Shown: positions 47,798 through 59,551 of the stretch, piece after piece
Numbering within the stretch: the stretch's first letter is position 1
How the letters are laid out: the number at the start of each line of letters is the position of its first letter
Assembly (NCBI RefSeq): GCF_009831415.1
Contig: NZ_CP043727.1
Location: forward strand, 434,001-498,000
DNA length: 64,000 nucleotides
Reading direction: 5' to 3'
Origin: Yersinia canariae
GTDB lineage: Bacteria; Pseudomonadota; Gammaproteobacteria; Enterobacterales; Enterobacteriaceae
Notes under the pieces: generated by a model
The model's database searches: none
The model's input: only the letters and a program-made list of their open reading frames with translations
What the model was told of the DNA's origin: nothing
Program-made: the position numbers and the translations under genes

Positions 47798-49099
47798 TTA
47801 CAGAACCAGACCGCCCATCACGAAGCCGAAACAAACGGCCAGTGCTACCCCGATAGTCCCTGGGATGAAGAACGGATGGTTGAACACAAAGCGACCAATG
47901 CGAGTGGTGCCGGTGTCATCCATTTGTACTGCGGCTACCAGTGTTGGGTAGGTAGGCAAAATGAACAGACCAGAAACCGCAGCGAAAGAAGCAATTGCCG
48001 CCAGTGGTGAAACGTTCAGCGCCATTGCCATTGGCATCAATGCCTTGGCAGTTGCGGCCTGAGAGTAAAGCAGTGCGGAACAGAAGAAGAAGATAACGGC
48101 CAGCAGCCATGAGTGAGCTTGAATCAAGCTACCCGCGGTTTCTTTAATCCATTCCAGGTTGTGTTGTACAAAAGTATCACCCAACCAGGCGACACCCAGG
48201 ATACAAATACAAGCACTCATACCTGCTTTGAATGTGCTGGAGTTCAGGATTGAATCGGTATCAACCGAACAAACCATGGTGGTGATGGTTGCCACACTCA
48301 GCATGATTATCAGGATGGCGTTAGTGGTGTTCATCAGCGGTGTTGCCACCAGACCGACACTTGGGCTGTTGATAATGGCATACGCCACAACACACAATAC
48401 GCCCGCCAGGAACAGCAATACGGAGGTTTTAGCGCGTGGTTTAATAACTTTTACTGTGTCGCCACGTAGCGTTACCAAACCTTCTTCCAAACGTTTCAGA
48501 TAGATTGGGTCATCAGACAATTTGGAGTTAAAACACCAAGATACAATCAGTGACATCACAAACACCGCCAGCAGGGTGGATGGGATGACTATCATCAATA
48601 AATGTAAGTAGCTGACGCCATGACCTTCCATTACTGAAGACATATAAACGACTGCCGCAGAAATAGGTGATGCGGTGATAGCAATCTGTGCGGAGACGAC
48701 TGCGGTTGACAGCGGGCGGCAAGGTTTGATGCCTTGTTCTTTCGCCACTTCAGCAATCACCGGCAGGGCTGATAGCGAAATGTTACCTGTCCCGGCAAAG
48801 ATGGTCAGAAAATAGGTGACCAGCGGAGCAAGGATGGTGATGTGTTTTGGGTTCTTACGCAGCAATTTTTCAGTTTGCTGTACCAGATAATCCATACCGC
48901 CCGCCACTTGCATTGCAGAGATTGCGGCGATAACAGCCATGATGATTGAAATAACGTCAAAGGGAATGCTGCCTGGTTTGACGCCAATGATCGCCAATAC
49001 CAAAACACCAATACCACCCGCAAATCCGATACCGATACCGCCTAACCTGGCCCCTAAAAAAATGGCCAGCAGAACGATGACTAATTCTACGGCTATCAT
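47798..49099 (-). CDS. dcuA: Anaerobic C4-dicarboxylate transporter DcuA
   Basis: A 433-residue Dcu-type carrier with about ten to twelve membrane segments (GFAGGIGVLVLAIIGVKPGSIP near the N-terminus), exchanging aspartate, fumarate, malate and succinate. It is downstream of aspA and probably shares its transcript in part; a terminator hairpin lies between them. Confidence 0.95.
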   Translation of the reverse strand: MIAVELVIVLLAIFLGARLGGIGIGFAGGIGVLVLAIIGVKPGSIPFDVISIIMAVIAAISAMQVAGGMDYLVQQTEKLLRKNPKHITILAPLVTYFLTIFAGTGNISLSALPVIAEVAKEQGIKPCRPLSTAVVSAQIAITASPISAAVVYMSSVMEGHGVSYLHLLMIVIPSTLLAVFVMSLIVSWCFNSKLSDDPIYLKRLEEGLVTLRGDTVKVIKPRAKTSVLLFLAGVLCVVAYAIINSPSVGLVATPLMNTTNAILIIMLSVATITTMVCSVDTDSILNSSTFKAGMSACICILGVAWLGDTFVQHNLEWIKETAGSLIQAHSWLLAVIFFFCSALLYSQAATAKALMPMAMALNVSPLAAIASFAAVSGLFILPTYPTLVAAVQMDDTGTTRIGRFVFNHPFFIPGTIGVALAVCFGFVMGGLVL

Positions 49100-49181
49100 A
49101 GTGTTTACTCCTTGTTTTTAATTGGAAACTATTTGTTTTTATTGCAAATAGAAAGTTAAAAAATTGTGTTTGCCAGAAAGT

Positions 49182-49217
49182 AAAAAGGCACGCTGTCCAG
49201 AGGAGCATGCGTGCCTT
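49182..49217 (-). terminator. Intrinsic terminator after aspA
   Basis: AAGGCACGC (49185-49193) and GCGTGCCTT (49209-49217); on the minus strand the stem is followed by TTTTTA. Confidence 0.8.
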
Positions 49218-49239
49218 ACAGGGCTACCGAATGATTATT

Positions 49240-50676
49240 TTATTGTTCATTTTCATCGGTATAACGTTTCGCCTTATAGGCAGGATGCATCAGGTTCTCG
49301 ACAGAGAAAATATCGTCTAACTCGGCTTCAGTTAGCAAGCCGCGTTCCAGAACCACTTCCCGCACATTTTTACCGGTTTCCGCACAAATCTTGCCCACAA
49401 TGTCACCATTATGGTGGCCAATGAATGGGTTCAGATAAGTGACGATACCGATAGAGTTAAAGACGTAACGCTCGCAGACCTCTTTGTTGGCCGTAATGCC
49501 ATTGATGCATTTTTCCAACAAGTTATAGCAAGCATTTGTCAGGATATGAATGGACTCAAACATAGCCTGGCCAATCACTGGCTCCATGACGTTCAACTGG
49601 AGCTGGCCTGCTTCGGCCGCCATAGTAATGCAAGTGTCGTTGCCGATCACCTTAAAACAAACCTGGTTAACAACTTCAGGAATAACCGGGTTGACTTTGG
49701 CTGGCATGATAGAGGAACCGGCCTGCAATTCTGGCAGGTTGATTTCATTCAGACCAGTACGTGGGCCAGAGGAGAGCAAACGTAAGTCATTACAGATTTT
49801 TGACATCTTAACTGCCAGACGTTTCAGCGCACTGTGCACCATCACGTAAGCACCACAGTCAGATGTTGCTTCAATCAAGTCTTCTGCTGGTACACATGCC
49901 AGCCCACTGATTTCAGACAGTTTTTGTATAGCTAACTGTGAGTAACCTTCTGGTGTATTCAGCGCAGTACCAATCGCGGTTGCACCCAGGTTAACTTCCA
50001 GTAGCAACTCTGCGGTACGTTGCAGGTTTTTGGTTTCTTCTTTTAATAGCACCGCGAAGGCTTTGAATTCCTGCCCCAGCGTCATAGGAACTGCGTCCTG
50101 CAATTGGGTTCGGCCCATCTTCAGGATTTTTTCGAATTCTTTAGATTTTCTTTCGAAACCTTCTTTTAACTGATTGATGGCGTCGATAAGCTTCATGATG
50201 GAAGCATAAACCGCAATACGGAAGCCAGTTGGATAGGCATCGTTGGTGGATTGGCACTTGTTTAGATGGTCATTAGGGTTGAGATATTGATATTCCCCTT
50301 TCTGGTGCCCCATCAGTTCCAGACCGATATTGGCCAGAACTTCGTTGGTATTCATGTTTAAAGAAGTGCCGGCGCCGCCTTGGAACACGTCAACCGGGAA
50401 CTGATCCATACATTTGCCTTTATCCAGAACTTCGTCACATGCCTGAATAATGATATCTGCAATTTTGCGTGGAATGGTGTGTAACTCTTTGTTCGCCATT
50501 GCCGCCGCTTTTTTTACCATAACCATGCCGCGTACAAATTCGGGAACATCACTGATCTTGCTGTTACTGATATAGAAGTTTTCAATCGCACGCAGGGTAT
50601 GAACACCGTAGTAAGCCTCTGCGGGGACTTCTCGTGTACCTAACAGGTCTTCTTCAATACGAATGTTATTTGACAT
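49240..50676 (-). CDS. aspA: Aspartate ammonia-lyase AspA
   Basis: A 478-residue aspartase, deaminating aspartate to fumarate. It has the superfamily signature [10 protein letters not shown] (catalytic loop) and an N-terminal [20 protein letters not shown]. It supplies fumarate to the Frd enzyme encoded downstream, with DcuA. A perfect CRP-type site lies upstream. Confidence 0.96.
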   Translation of the reverse strand: MSNNIRIEEDLLGTREVPAEAYYGVHTLRAIENFYISNSKISDVPEFVRGMVMVKKAAAMANKELHTIPRKIADIIIQACDEVLDKGKCMDQFPVDVFQGGAGTSLNMNTNEVLANIGLELMGHQKGEYQYLNPNDHLNKCQSTNDAYPTGFRIAVYASIMKLIDAINQLKEGFERKSKEFEKILKMGRTQLQDAVPMTLGQEFKAFAVLLKEETKNLQRTAELLLEVNLGATAIGTALNTPEGYSQLAIQKLSEISGLACVPAEDLIEATSDCGAYVMVHSALKRLAVKMSKICNDLRLLSSGPRTGLNEINLPELQAGSSIMPAKVNPVIPEVVNQVCFKVIGNDTCITMAAEAGQLQLNVMEPVIGQAMFESIHILTNACYNLLEKCINGITANKEVCERYVFNSIGIVTYLNPFIGHHNGDIVGKICAETGKNVREVVLERGLLTEAELDDIFSVENLMHPAYKAKRYTDENEQ

Positions 50677-50880
50677 GAGAACCTTCTCTAATGTGCTGTC
50701 TTGTTTTGTATTTGTTAATTAAATTATGCCGCCGTGGGCAATATGATGCCGCCATGAACCTTTAGTGCGGAAAGATTAACCATTCATCATGTTGCTGACA
50801 GGATCATATGCTGCTTAACGATAAAAAGCCTTGAACTAGGATCACTATATGGTCGGAATTAATTAAGAGGATCTGATATC

Positions 50881-50896
50881 TGTGATTTCTCTCACA
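50881..50896. promoter_or_regulatory. CRP-type site upstream of aspA
   Basis: TGTGATTTCTCTCACA equals the consensus TGTGA-N6-TCACA. It lies about 205 bp before the aspA start. In E. coli aspA is a known CRP target; whether it acts on aspA or fxsA here is inferred. Confidence 0.65.
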
Positions 50897-51009
50897 GTTG
50901 CACAAATGAGTAATAAAATTATTCCCCTAACTTGAAAAGCGATTCAATCACCACCACTTTATGATTGTCGACCCACGTCGAAAAGGGGAGCTGACGCCGA
51001 AATCTAGAG

Positions 51010-51134
51010 ATACCCAAAATAATTCGAGTTGCAGGAAGGCGGCAAGCGAATGAGTCCCGATGAGCTAACTTGAGTAAGTGATTCGGGTGATTGAGTGCAG
51101 CCAACGCATATGCAGTTTGAAGTATGAAGGGTAT
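51010..51134. repeat. 125-bp enterobacterial palindromic repeat (Yersinia type)
   Basis: The ends ATACCC (51010-51015) and GGGTAT (51129-51134) are inverted, and the whole element has internal symmetry, including AATAATTCGAGTTGCAGG near the left end. I recognise it as a repeat seen many times in Yersinia and related genera (YPAL-like); the exact family name is from memory. Confidence 0.55.
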
Positions 51135-51241
51135 TAGGGGAAAGGCAGTGTCAGCACCAGCCGGGTCAAGGTTTTCATGGTATCTGTCAGGCAGGTTTAC
51201 CCTGATGAGAGGTACGGAATGATTGGAATAAGGAGAATGCG

Positions 51242-51754
51242 GTGCGTTGGTTACCGTTAGCGCTGATATTTTTATTGGCATATATAGAAATATCGATATT
51301 TATCAAGGTTGCAGCCGTGTTGGGTGTGTTGGTTACCCTGCTGCTGGTTATCCTTAGCTCCTGTGTGGGGATCTCTCTGGTGCGCAATCAGGGAATCAAA
51401 ACCTTTATGCAGATGCAGCAAAAACTGGCCGCGGGTGAAAGCCCTGCGGCAGAAATGGTTAAAAGTGTCTCGCTGGTATTGGCGGGCTTCTTGCTGCTGA
51501 TCCCAGGCTTTTTTACCGATTTCCTCGGTTTGCTGCTGTTATTGCCACCGATTCAAAAATCGTTGACCTTAAAGCTGATGCCACATCTGAACATTTACCG
51601 TGGCGGTAGTTTTGGCACTGGCAGTGGCCCAATGGGAGGCGGAAATACCTTCGATGGGGAATTTCAGCGCAAGGCCGATGACCACTTTATCGTCGAACAT
51701 CGTCCGGATGAGGATGATAAATCGACAGATAATCGCTTCAAAGATGATAAGTAA
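51242..51754 (+). CDS. fxsA: FxsA membrane protein
   Basis: A 170-residue inner-membrane protein like E. coli FxsA (MRWLPLALIFLLAYIEISIF, VRNQGIKTFMQMQQKLAAGE), with two or three hydrophobic segments and a charged tail (GGGNTFDGEFQRK). FxsA reduces phage T7 exclusion by the F plasmid in E. coli. GTG start after AGGAG. Confidence 0.9.
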   Translation: MRWLPLALIFLLAYIEISIFIKVAAVLGVLVTLLLVILSSCVGISLVRNQGIKTFMQMQQKLAAGESPAAEMVKSVSLVLAGFLLLIPGFFTDFLGLLLLLPPIQKSLTLKLMPHLNIYRGGSFGTGSGPMGGGNTFDGEFQRKADDHFIVEHRPDEDDKSTDNRFKDDK

Positions 51755-51896
51755 ATCGCCATAGTTCTAATTGATTGTTTATTAATCATAAATTCATAAA
51801 GTAAATCATAACGCTTTCTTTTATGGGCCGACGGAATGGTGGCAGAAATGAGTCACTGCTGGACAAGAAAAAACTGAATTTTTTTTTGTCCTCTCC

Positions 51897-51925
51897 CTTG
51901 AAGGGGTGTGAAGTCGCCCCCATTA
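51897..51925 (+). promoter_or_regulatory. Sigma-32 (heat-shock) promoter of groESL
   Basis: -35 CTTGAA (51897-51902) and -10 CCCCATTA (51918-51925), 15 bp apart, match the sigma-32 consensus CTTGAA...CCCCAT-T. It lies 80-110 bp upstream of groES. Confidence 0.82.
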
Positions 51926-51926
51926 A

Positions 51927-52301
<375 letters not shown>

Positions 52302-52315
52302 TTCGCGCGCTCTAA

Positions 52316-54004
<1,689 letters not shown>

Positions 54005-54386
54005 TGCCCCTAACCCTATAGCTTCATTGATTGCTGATTAAGCTATAAACCTAAAGCGAGTGGGGTAACCTACTCGCTTTTTTTATAGGAAAAAAACGGC
54101 TATATAACCAATACCTGTCATAACCTTGCCTCGCCCACGTTTTATACTCAGCCTTTTCTGATTCACATCTTGCAAACTCGCGCCCTAAAAGCAGTTTTAT
54201 TTTGCTCTGTGTGATGATTGCAGGACTTTTTATTGCCTTCATTTCTGATTTAATGTGTAAACTGTTAATTATTAACCATCAGGCTCGATATCGAGTATTT
54301 GGATAATTTCGGCAACGGATGCCTAAGCGGCAGCGGTGCTTTCTGGTAATCTTTAGCGTGATTCTCAACTTCGAATGGGGAAAAAA
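54005..54386 (+). other. groEL-yjeI intergenic stretch
   Basis: Holds the groEL terminator (54053-54084) and the yjeI promoter. No gene was found; a 63-codon minus-strand frame is a chance one. Confidence 0.5.
54053..54084 (+). terminator. Intrinsic terminator of groESL
   Basis: AAAGCGAGT (54053-54061) and ACTCGCTTT (54072-54080), followed by a run of T. Confidence 0.85.
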
Positions 54387-54725
54387 ATGCGGATTAAAGT
54401 GTTACTTGGTCTTTCAGCGGCACTGTTGCTGGCAGGCTGTAGCTCCACTAATCAATTGAGTTCAGCGGGCGAGCAAGTGAAGTTCTCTGATACCAAACCG
54501 GGTAGTGAATGCCAGTTGGTTGGACAGGTGACGGGGACTCAGAGCAATTGGATCTCAAGCGGTGAAAGCAGCTCTATGCGTGGTGCGGCAAATGACCTGC
54601 GCAATAAAGCGGCGGCAATGGGCGGCAATGTCATTTATGGCGCAACCAGCCCGAGTGAAACCTTCTTATCAAGTTTTGCACCGCTAGACAGCAAAATGGT
54701 CGGCGAAGTTTACAAGTGCCCTTGA
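54387..54725 (+). CDS. yjeI: Lipoprotein YjeI (DUF4156 family)
   Basis: A 112-residue lipoprotein with lipobox LLAGC near residue 14-18 of the ATG-54387 start (MRIKVLLGLSAALLLAGC). Mature part aligns with E. coli YjeI (SMRGAANDLRNKAAAMGGNVIYG). GGGGAAA precedes this ATG; an ATG at 54375 is less likely. Confidence 0.87.
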   Translation: MRIKVLLGLSAALLLAGCSSTNQLSSAGEQVKFSDTKPGSECQLVGQVTGTQSNWISSGESSSMRGAANDLRNKAAAMGGNVIYGATSPSETFLSSFAPLDSKMVGEVYKCP

Positions 54726-54751
54726 TATTTGAAGCGCGAACATAAATAAAT

Positions 54752-54775
54752 CAGGGGATGTCATGGCATCCCCTG
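54752..54775. terminator. Hairpin between convergent yjeI and epmB
   Basis: CAGGGGATG (54752-54760) and CATCCCCTG (54767-54775) with loop TCATGG, serving convergent genes. Confidence 0.7.
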
Positions 54776-54779
54776 TTGT

Positions 54780-55823
54780 TTATTCTTCTGATAATTTATC
54801 CTGCATCAATCGCAAATCCAGTGGTGTCTTGCTGGGTTGCCCCCCGATTTCTCGCGCCAGGCGCGGAACCAGATACCCAGATACACGGCTGAGCAGCCCT
54901 TTCATTAATTGTCGAGCTTCATCATCATCGACCATAAAATGAGCTGCGCCTTGTACTTTATCCAGCACATGGATGTAATAGGGCAGAATACCAGCATCAA
55001 ATAATGCATTACTTAATGCCGCCAAAACCTCGGCATCATTATTGACCCCTCGCAACAAAACACTCTGGTTTAAGAGAGTCACACCCGCCCGTTTTAGCTG
55101 TGCCATACTGTCCCGTAAAGACGAGTCAATTTCATTGGCGTGGTTGATGTGTGTCACCATCAACACCTGTAATCGTGAATCCCCCAGCCGTTGACAAAGT
55201 GCTGGAGTAATGCGCGCAGGAATGACGACAGGTAAGCGAGTGTGGATACGTAAGCGCTTGATGTGGTGGATACTTTCGATTTCATCCAGCAACCAGCCGA
55301 GTTCGCTGTCTTTTGCCATTAACGGATCGCCACCCGAGAAAATAATCTCGTCCAGCTCAGGATGTTGACGGACATAGTCCAGTGCCTGAAGCCAATTGGC
55401 TTTATTGCCTTGGTTATCCTGATAAGGGAAATGCCGGCGGAAACAATAGCGACAATTGACGGCACAGCCGCCCTTGACCAGCAATAACGCGCGGTTGCGG
55501 TACTTGTGCAATAGGCCGGGTACTACGCTTTGCTGTTCATCAAGTGGGTCGTTGGTAAAACCGGGGGCCGCGATAAATTCTTCCCGTGCAGTGAGCACTT
55601 GAAGCAATAAAGGGTCTAATGGATTTCCCGGTTGCATTCGCGAAACAAATGCGCGGGGCACTCGTAAAGGAAATAAACGACGTGCAGCAGTACCTTGTTG
55701 CAGGTTAGGGTGTTCATTTAACAACAGAATTCTTAGCAATTCGTCCGGATCGGTAATTACATCGGCGAGTTGTTGCAACCAATCTTCTCTAATTGGCATG
55801 TTTCGGGTTACAATACTTGCCAT
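54780..55823 (-). CDS. epmB: EF-P lysine 2,3-aminomutase EpmB
   Basis: A 347-residue radical-SAM enzyme ([13 protein letters not shown] motif) converting alpha-lysine to (R)-beta-lysine for EF-P. Aligns with E. coli EpmB ([31 protein letters not shown]). It is divergent from efp with a shared short promoter region. Confidence 0.95.
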   Translation of the reverse strand: MASIVTRNMPIREDWLQQLADVITDPDELLRILLLNEHPNLQQGTAARRLFPLRVPRAFVSRMQPGNPLDPLLLQVLTAREEFIAAPGFTNDPLDEQQSVVPGLLHKYRNRALLLVKGGCAVNCRYCFRRHFPYQDNQGNKANWLQALDYVRQHPELDEIIFSGGDPLMAKDSELGWLLDEIESIHHIKRLRIHTRLPVVIPARITPALCQRLGDSRLQVLMVTHINHANEIDSSLRDSMAQLKRAGVTLLNQSVLLRGVNNDAEVLAALSNALFDAGILPYYIHVLDKVQGAAHFMVDDDEARQLMKGLLSRVSGYLVPRLAREIGGQPSKTPLDLRLMQDKLSEE

Positions 55824-55858
55824 TTTTTAGGCTTACTACCAGTTTCTTGAGGACCATC

Positions 55859-56425
55859 ATGGCCAGTTATTATAGCAACGATTTTCGTCCCGGTCTTAAA
55901 ATCATGTTTGAGGGCGAGCCTTACGCAGTTGAGTCCAGCGAGTTCGTAAAACCGGGCAAAGGCCAGGCTTTTGCTCGTGTTAAAATGCGCCGCCTGCTGA
56001 CCGGCGGACGTGTTGAAAAAACATTCAAATCAACAGATTCTCTGGAAGGTGCTGACGTTAATGACCTGAACCTGACTTACCTGTATAACGACGGTGAGTT
56101 CTGGCACTTCATGAATAACGAGACCTACGAACAACTGCAAGCCGATGCTAAAGCAATTGGCGAAAATGCTAAGTGGTTGATTGACCAAGCAGAATGCATC
56201 GTAACTCTGTGGAATGGTCAGCCTATCACAGTGACCCCACCAAACTTTATTGAGCTGGAAATTGTTGATACTGACCCAGGTTTGAAAGGTGATACTGCCG
56301 GTACCGGTGGTAAGCCTGCAACACTGAGCACCGGTGCTGTGGTCAAAGTGCCACTGTTCGTACAGGTTGGCGAAGTCATCAAAGTGGATACCCGCTCTGG
56401 CGAATACGTTTCTCGCGTTAAGTAA
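55859..56425 (+). CDS. efp: Translation elongation factor P
   Basis: A 188-residue EF-P with the modified-lysine loop [18 protein letters not shown] near residue 34. EF-P relieves ribosome stalling at polyproline; EpmB and EpmA (both in this window) modify its lysine. The ATG at 55859 follows GAGGACC; an upstream frame start is spurious. Confidence 0.96.
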   Translation: MASYYSNDFRPGLKIMFEGEPYAVESSEFVKPGKGQAFARVKMRRLLTGGRVEKTFKSTDSLEGADVNDLNLTYLYNDGEFWHFMNNETYEQLQADAKAIGENAKWLIDQAECIVTLWNGQPITVTPPNFIELEIVDTDPGLKGDTAGTGGKPATLSTGAVVKVPLFVQVGEVIKVDTRSGEYVSRVK

Positions 56426-56480
56426 ATAAGTCAGTAGGTTGCAATGTTTCAATTGTGATAAAACCTGCGCTGAGAACGAA

Positions 56481-56507
56481 AGAAAACCGCTTAATCGGCG
56501 GTTTTCT
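56481..56507 (+). terminator. Intrinsic terminator of efp
   Basis: AGAAAACCGC (56481-56490) and GCGGTTTTCT (56498-56507). Confidence 0.75.
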
Positions 56508-56622
56508 GCTATCTGGGGCTAGGGCATTGATGACAGTGATTTAAGTCAGAAAAAGTGCAATGTTGATTTTTTGACTATCCTTAAAGGGCGAATATACTCA
56601 CGCTCTATAAGGAACCTTTATA

Positions 56623-56754
56623 ATGTTGAAGAAAAGCATCGCTATTATTTTCTCATTGTTAGTTATCTCTTCATTGAGCGCCTGTAATACTACCAAAGGT
56701 GTCGGTAAAGATGTTCAAAGCGCAGGCAGCGCGATTGAACGCAGTGCGGAATAA
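56623..56754 (+). CDS. ecnB: Entericidin-like lipoprotein (43 aa)
   Basis: A small lipoprotein below the size of most gene calls. It begins MLKKSIAIIFSLL and has lipobox LSAC (C21), then NTTKGVGKDVQSAGSAIERSAE, the entericidin pattern. Family: a toxin/antidote-type lipoprotein pair linked with programmed death in E. coli; only one member is present here, so the A/B choice is uncertain. ATAAGGAACC precedes the ATG. Confidence 0.87.
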   Translation: MLKKSIAIIFSLLVISSLSACNTTKGVGKDVQSAGSAIERSAE

Positions 56755-56862
56755 ATCTCCATTCGTATTGTTCTCGGCGGCTATTGCCGCCGGATTTGTT
56801 TTTCACTGAGCATAATATTGCTGCTTATTATTTAGCGTGATAACGTATCAGTCTTACCTATC

Positions 56863-56912
56863 GGCTGTCTGGGACGACCCGGCACGCATCTGTTTTTTCG
56901 GGGACGACCCCG
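56863..56912 (+). promoter_or_regulatory. Guanidine-II riboswitch (mini-ykkC) before gdx
   Basis: Two short hairpins with ACGA loops, GGG-ACGA-CCC (56871-56880) and CGGGG-ACGA-CCCCG (56899-56912), the hallmark of mini-ykkC. The second hairpin lies a few bases before GAGGGG, the ribosome-binding site of gdx. Guanidine binding should free translation. Confidence 0.88.
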
Positions 56913-56931
56913 CCTGAGCGAGGGGTTTACC

Positions 56932-57246
56932 ATGGCTTGGATTATTCTGGTTATTGCGGGTCTATTGGAAGTTATTTGGGCTATCGGCTTAAAATATTCC
57001 CATGGTTTTACACGACTGACACCCAGTATTGTTACTTTGATAGCAATGGCGGTCAGTGTATTTCTGTTGGCTTATGCCATGAAAACGCTACCCGCGGGGA
57101 CAGCTTATGCGGTCTGGACGGGGATTGGCGCGGTGGGGACTGCTATTTTAGGCATTGTTCTGCTTGGTGAGTCGGCCAGCCTGGCGCGCGTCTTCAGCTT
57201 GGGGCTAATTTTAGCAGGAATAATAGGGCTGAAATTGGCGTCGTAA
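56932..57246 (+). CDS. gdx: Guanidinium exporter Gdx (SugE, SMR family)
   Basis: A 104-residue small multidrug resistance transporter with four helices; E13 ([15 protein letters not shown]) is the conserved proton/substrate Glu. The Gdx subtype is indicated by the riboswitch upstream and the [14 protein letters not shown] segment. It exports guanidinium. Confidence 0.94.
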   Translation: MAWIILVIAGLLEVIWAIGLKYSHGFTRLTPSIVTLIAMAVSVFLLAYAMKTLPAGTAYAVWTGIGAVGTAILGIVLLGESASLARVFSLGLILAGIIGLKLAS

Positions 57247-57297
57247 ATGGCAAGGGGAATAGCTCCCCTCTGAGTCAATATCACAAGCGAATGTAGG

Positions 57298-57329
57298 TCA
57301 AGGTTGGGTTGTTAGGAACCCAACCTTGA
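57298..57329. terminator. 13-bp inverted repeat between gdx and blc
   Basis: TCAAGGTTGGGTT (57298-57310) is perfectly complementary to AACCCAACCTTGA (57317-57329), loop GTTAGG. No T run on either side, so its role as terminator is uncertain. A second GGGG/CCCC stem lies at 57253-57268. Confidence 0.6.
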
Positions 57330-57331
57330 GA

Positions 57332-57874
57332 TTATGGGTTTGCACTCATCTTCCCCTGCTTCACCCATATCAATTCTTCCACCGGGAAACCATAATTCTT
57401 GGCGACGGCGACCAGGCGGTCTCGAGTTTGGTTATCAATCGTCGGTGTGCGCGATAAAATCCACAGATATTCACGATTAGGGCCAGCAATCAAAGCATGC
57501 TGATATTCATCATCTAAATCAATAACGTTATAGCCACCATAGAACGGGCCAAAGAATGATACCTTCAGTGAGGCTTGCTGCGGTGAGCCAATGAAATAGG
57601 CTTTCCCGATACTTTCCTGCCACTGCTGTTTCTTCGTGTTATAACCCCGGTTAATGACTTTTACCCCGCCATCATCACGAGGTGAGTAATTAGCCGTGAC
57701 ATGGTCTAACCCGCGCTCAAAGGAATGGTCCAGCCGGGCAATTTCATACCATGTGCCAAGATAGCGGGGTAATTGGAAGTTATCGACGACTTTCACGTCT
57801 TTTGGCGGCGTTACGCTACAAGCGACCGAAAGCAAGGTGGCTGTTATTAAGGACAATTTTGACCACAGACGCAT
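57332..57874 (-). CDS. blc: Outer-membrane lipoprotein lipocalin Blc
   Basis: A 180-residue bacterial lipocalin: lipobox SVAC, the GTWYEIARLDH motif and the later SRTPTID segment. It binds lysophospholipids in E. coli. Convergent with gdx, and separated by about 160 bp from the frd terminator. Confidence 0.94.
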   Translation of the reverse strand: MRLWSKLSLITATLLSVACSVTPPKDVKVVDNFQLPRYLGTWYEIARLDHSFERGLDHVTANYSPRDDGGVKVINRGYNTKKQQWQESIGKAYFIGSPQQASLKVSFFGPFYGGYNVIDLDDEYQHALIAGPNREYLWILSRTPTIDNQTRDRLVAVAKNYGFPVEELIWVKQGKMSANP

Positions 57875-57986
57875 TTGTATTCCTTAGTATTTCAATCATT
57901 AGTTTGTGATCGAGAATAGCTATCATTCATGAAAGAGGCAAATGGATGAATCTGAGTTATTGGCGGGATGAGGGAATTCGCGGGAT

Positions 57987-58018
57987 AAAAAAACGGCCCG
58001 GCATAAGCACGGGCCGTT
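57987..58018 (-). terminator. Intrinsic terminator of frdABCD
   Basis: AACGGCCCG (57992-58000) and CGGGCCGTT (58010-58018), followed on the minus strand by a run of T. Confidence 0.88.
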
Positions 58019-58034
58019 GATAGAACATGGGCAA

Positions 58035-58391
58035 TTACAGTGTCAAAACACCGATGATAGCCACCACACTCAGAATGGCAGCCAACCCATAGAACACCCA
58101 TTTCCCTGCTGGGACGTGGATTTTCAAATCATGCATAACATGGTGAATACGGTGTAAACCGCACCACAGTGGCAGAATAATCATCAGCAGCAGGAATACC
58201 CGGCCAATGAAACTCTGGCAGAATGCCAATACGCGCTCATAGCTCAATGCTTCGCCAGGAAAGGCACCCAGAGGCAGCAAAATAGCGACCAATAGAATAA
58301 TTGCGGGTGCAATAATGGCACCCCACATGCCGCCCGCGCCGAACAGACCCCAGAAGATAGGTTCATCGGAGCGCTTAGGGACTTGATTCAT
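58035..58391 (-). CDS. frdD: Fumarate reductase membrane subunit FrdD
   Basis: A 118-residue quinone-binding membrane anchor with three helices. The ATG at 58391 ([21 protein letters not shown]) matches FrdD; the frame runs on to 58421 into frdC. Confidence 0.94.
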   Translation of the reverse strand: MNQVPKRSDEPIFWGLFGAGGMWGAIIAPAIILLVAILLPLGAFPGEALSYERVLAFCQSFIGRVFLLLMIILPLWCGLHRIHHVMHDLKIHVPAGKWVFYGLAAILSVVAIIGVLTL

Positions 58392-58407
58392 CTTGTTCTC
58401 CTCCGGG

Positions 58408-58800
58408 TTAGAGTAAGGCAACGGCCAGAATAATCGCGGTAGCCGCGATAGTCACAACCCACAGCGCCTTGATAACTGGCTCTGGACCCATTTTTTCGTC
58501 TTTAATGACAATATTGGCGGCTTTTGGTGCCAGTTCAAACCAAGTTTTGGTATGCAACACAGCGGCCAATAACGTAATAATATTGATTAATAACACCAAT
58601 GGGTTTTGCAGGAATCCAACAAAACCTTCCCACCCAGCGGGGCCACTTTTCAGTGCGAATACTCCGTAAATCAACAGAATACTGAACCACACTGTGGTCA
58701 CCGCGGTGCCTTCACGCAACATATAAAAACGATAGAAACCGAGCTGTTGCCACCAGTTCGGGGCCATGGTACGGACGTAAGCTTTACGTTTAGTAGTCAT
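58408..58800 (-). CDS. frdC: Fumarate reductase membrane subunit FrdC
   Basis: A 130-residue membrane anchor with three helices ([23 protein letters not shown]). With FrdD it holds FrdAB on the inner face of the membrane and takes electrons from menaquinol. Confidence 0.95.
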   Translation of the reverse strand: MTTKRKAYVRTMAPNWWQQLGFYRFYMLREGTAVTTVWFSILLIYGVFALKSGPAGWEGFVGFLQNPLVLLINIITLLAAVLHTKTWFELAPKAANIVIKDEKMGPEPVIKALWVVTIAATAIILAVALL

Positions 58801-58816
58801 TGCTGTTTCCCCTCCC

Positions 58817-59551
58817 TTATTGTGGTTTCAGCATGGCGATCATGAAGTCTTTCGCACTTTCAACCTTGCCTTGCTGGATAGCGGCGGCAGGGTCAACGTG
58901 TTTAGGACAAACTTCAGAACAGTAGCCGACGAAAGTACAACTCCAGACACCATTTTTGCCGTTAAGCTGCGGCATACGCTCTTTCTTACCGTGGTCACGG
59001 TTATCCAGATTGTAGCGGTGGGCCAGAGTGATGGCTGCCGGGCCGATAAACTCAGGATTGAGGCCAAACTGTGGGCAAGCGGCATAGCACAAGCCACAGT
59101 TAATACAGCCAGAGAACTGATGGTATTTCGCCATCTGAGCCGGAGTCTGTTTATTTGGGCCGTCTTTGGGTTTGCGCTCATTACCAATAATATACGGTTT
59201 GATGGCTTCTAAACTCTCAATAAAGTGAGTCATATCAACCACTAAGTCGCGCTCAATTGGGAAGTTGCCCAGCGCCTCAACCTTCATCCCGCCGGTATAT
59301 TCGCGCAGGAAAGTCTTACAGGCGAGCTTCGGTACTTTGTTGACCATCATGCCGCACGAGCCACAAATCGCCATTCGGCAAGACCAGCGATACGACAGGT
59401 CTGGTGCCAGGTTATCTTTGATATAACCCAACGCATCCAGCAGAGAAGTCTGCTCATCGTAGGGCACTTCAAAGGTTTCGAAGTGAGGTTCGCTATCACT
59501 TTCCGGGTTATAGCGCATGACCTCCATTTTCAGGACTTTCATATCAGTCAT
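58817..59551 (-). CDS. frdB: Fumarate reductase iron-sulfur subunit FrdB
   Basis: A 244-residue subunit with 2Fe-2S ([13 protein letters not shown]) and 4Fe-4S/3Fe-4S motifs ([23 protein letters not shown]). It links FrdA to the membrane. It overlaps frdA by 8 bp. Confidence 0.96.
   Translation of the reverse strand: MTDMKVLKMEVMRYNPESDSEPHFETFEVPYDEQTSLLDALGYIKDNLAPDLSYRWSCRMAICGSCGMMVNKVPKLACKTFLREYTGGMKVEALGNFPIERDLVVDMTHFIESLEAIKPYIIGNERKPKDGPNKQTPAQMAKYHQFSGCINCGLCYAACPQFGLNPEFIGPAAITLAHRYNLDNRDHGKKERMPQLNGKNGVWSCTFVGYCSEVCPKHVDPAAAIQQGKVESAKDFMIAMLKPQ

Larger units (their letters stand above)
50677..51241 (+). other. aspA-fxsA divergent intergenic stretch
   Basis: Contains the aspA promoter with a CRP-type site (50881-50896), a 125-bp palindromic repeat (51010-51134) and the fxsA promoter. 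AGGAG (51231-51235) precedes the fxsA GTG. No gene was found. Confidence 0.5.
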
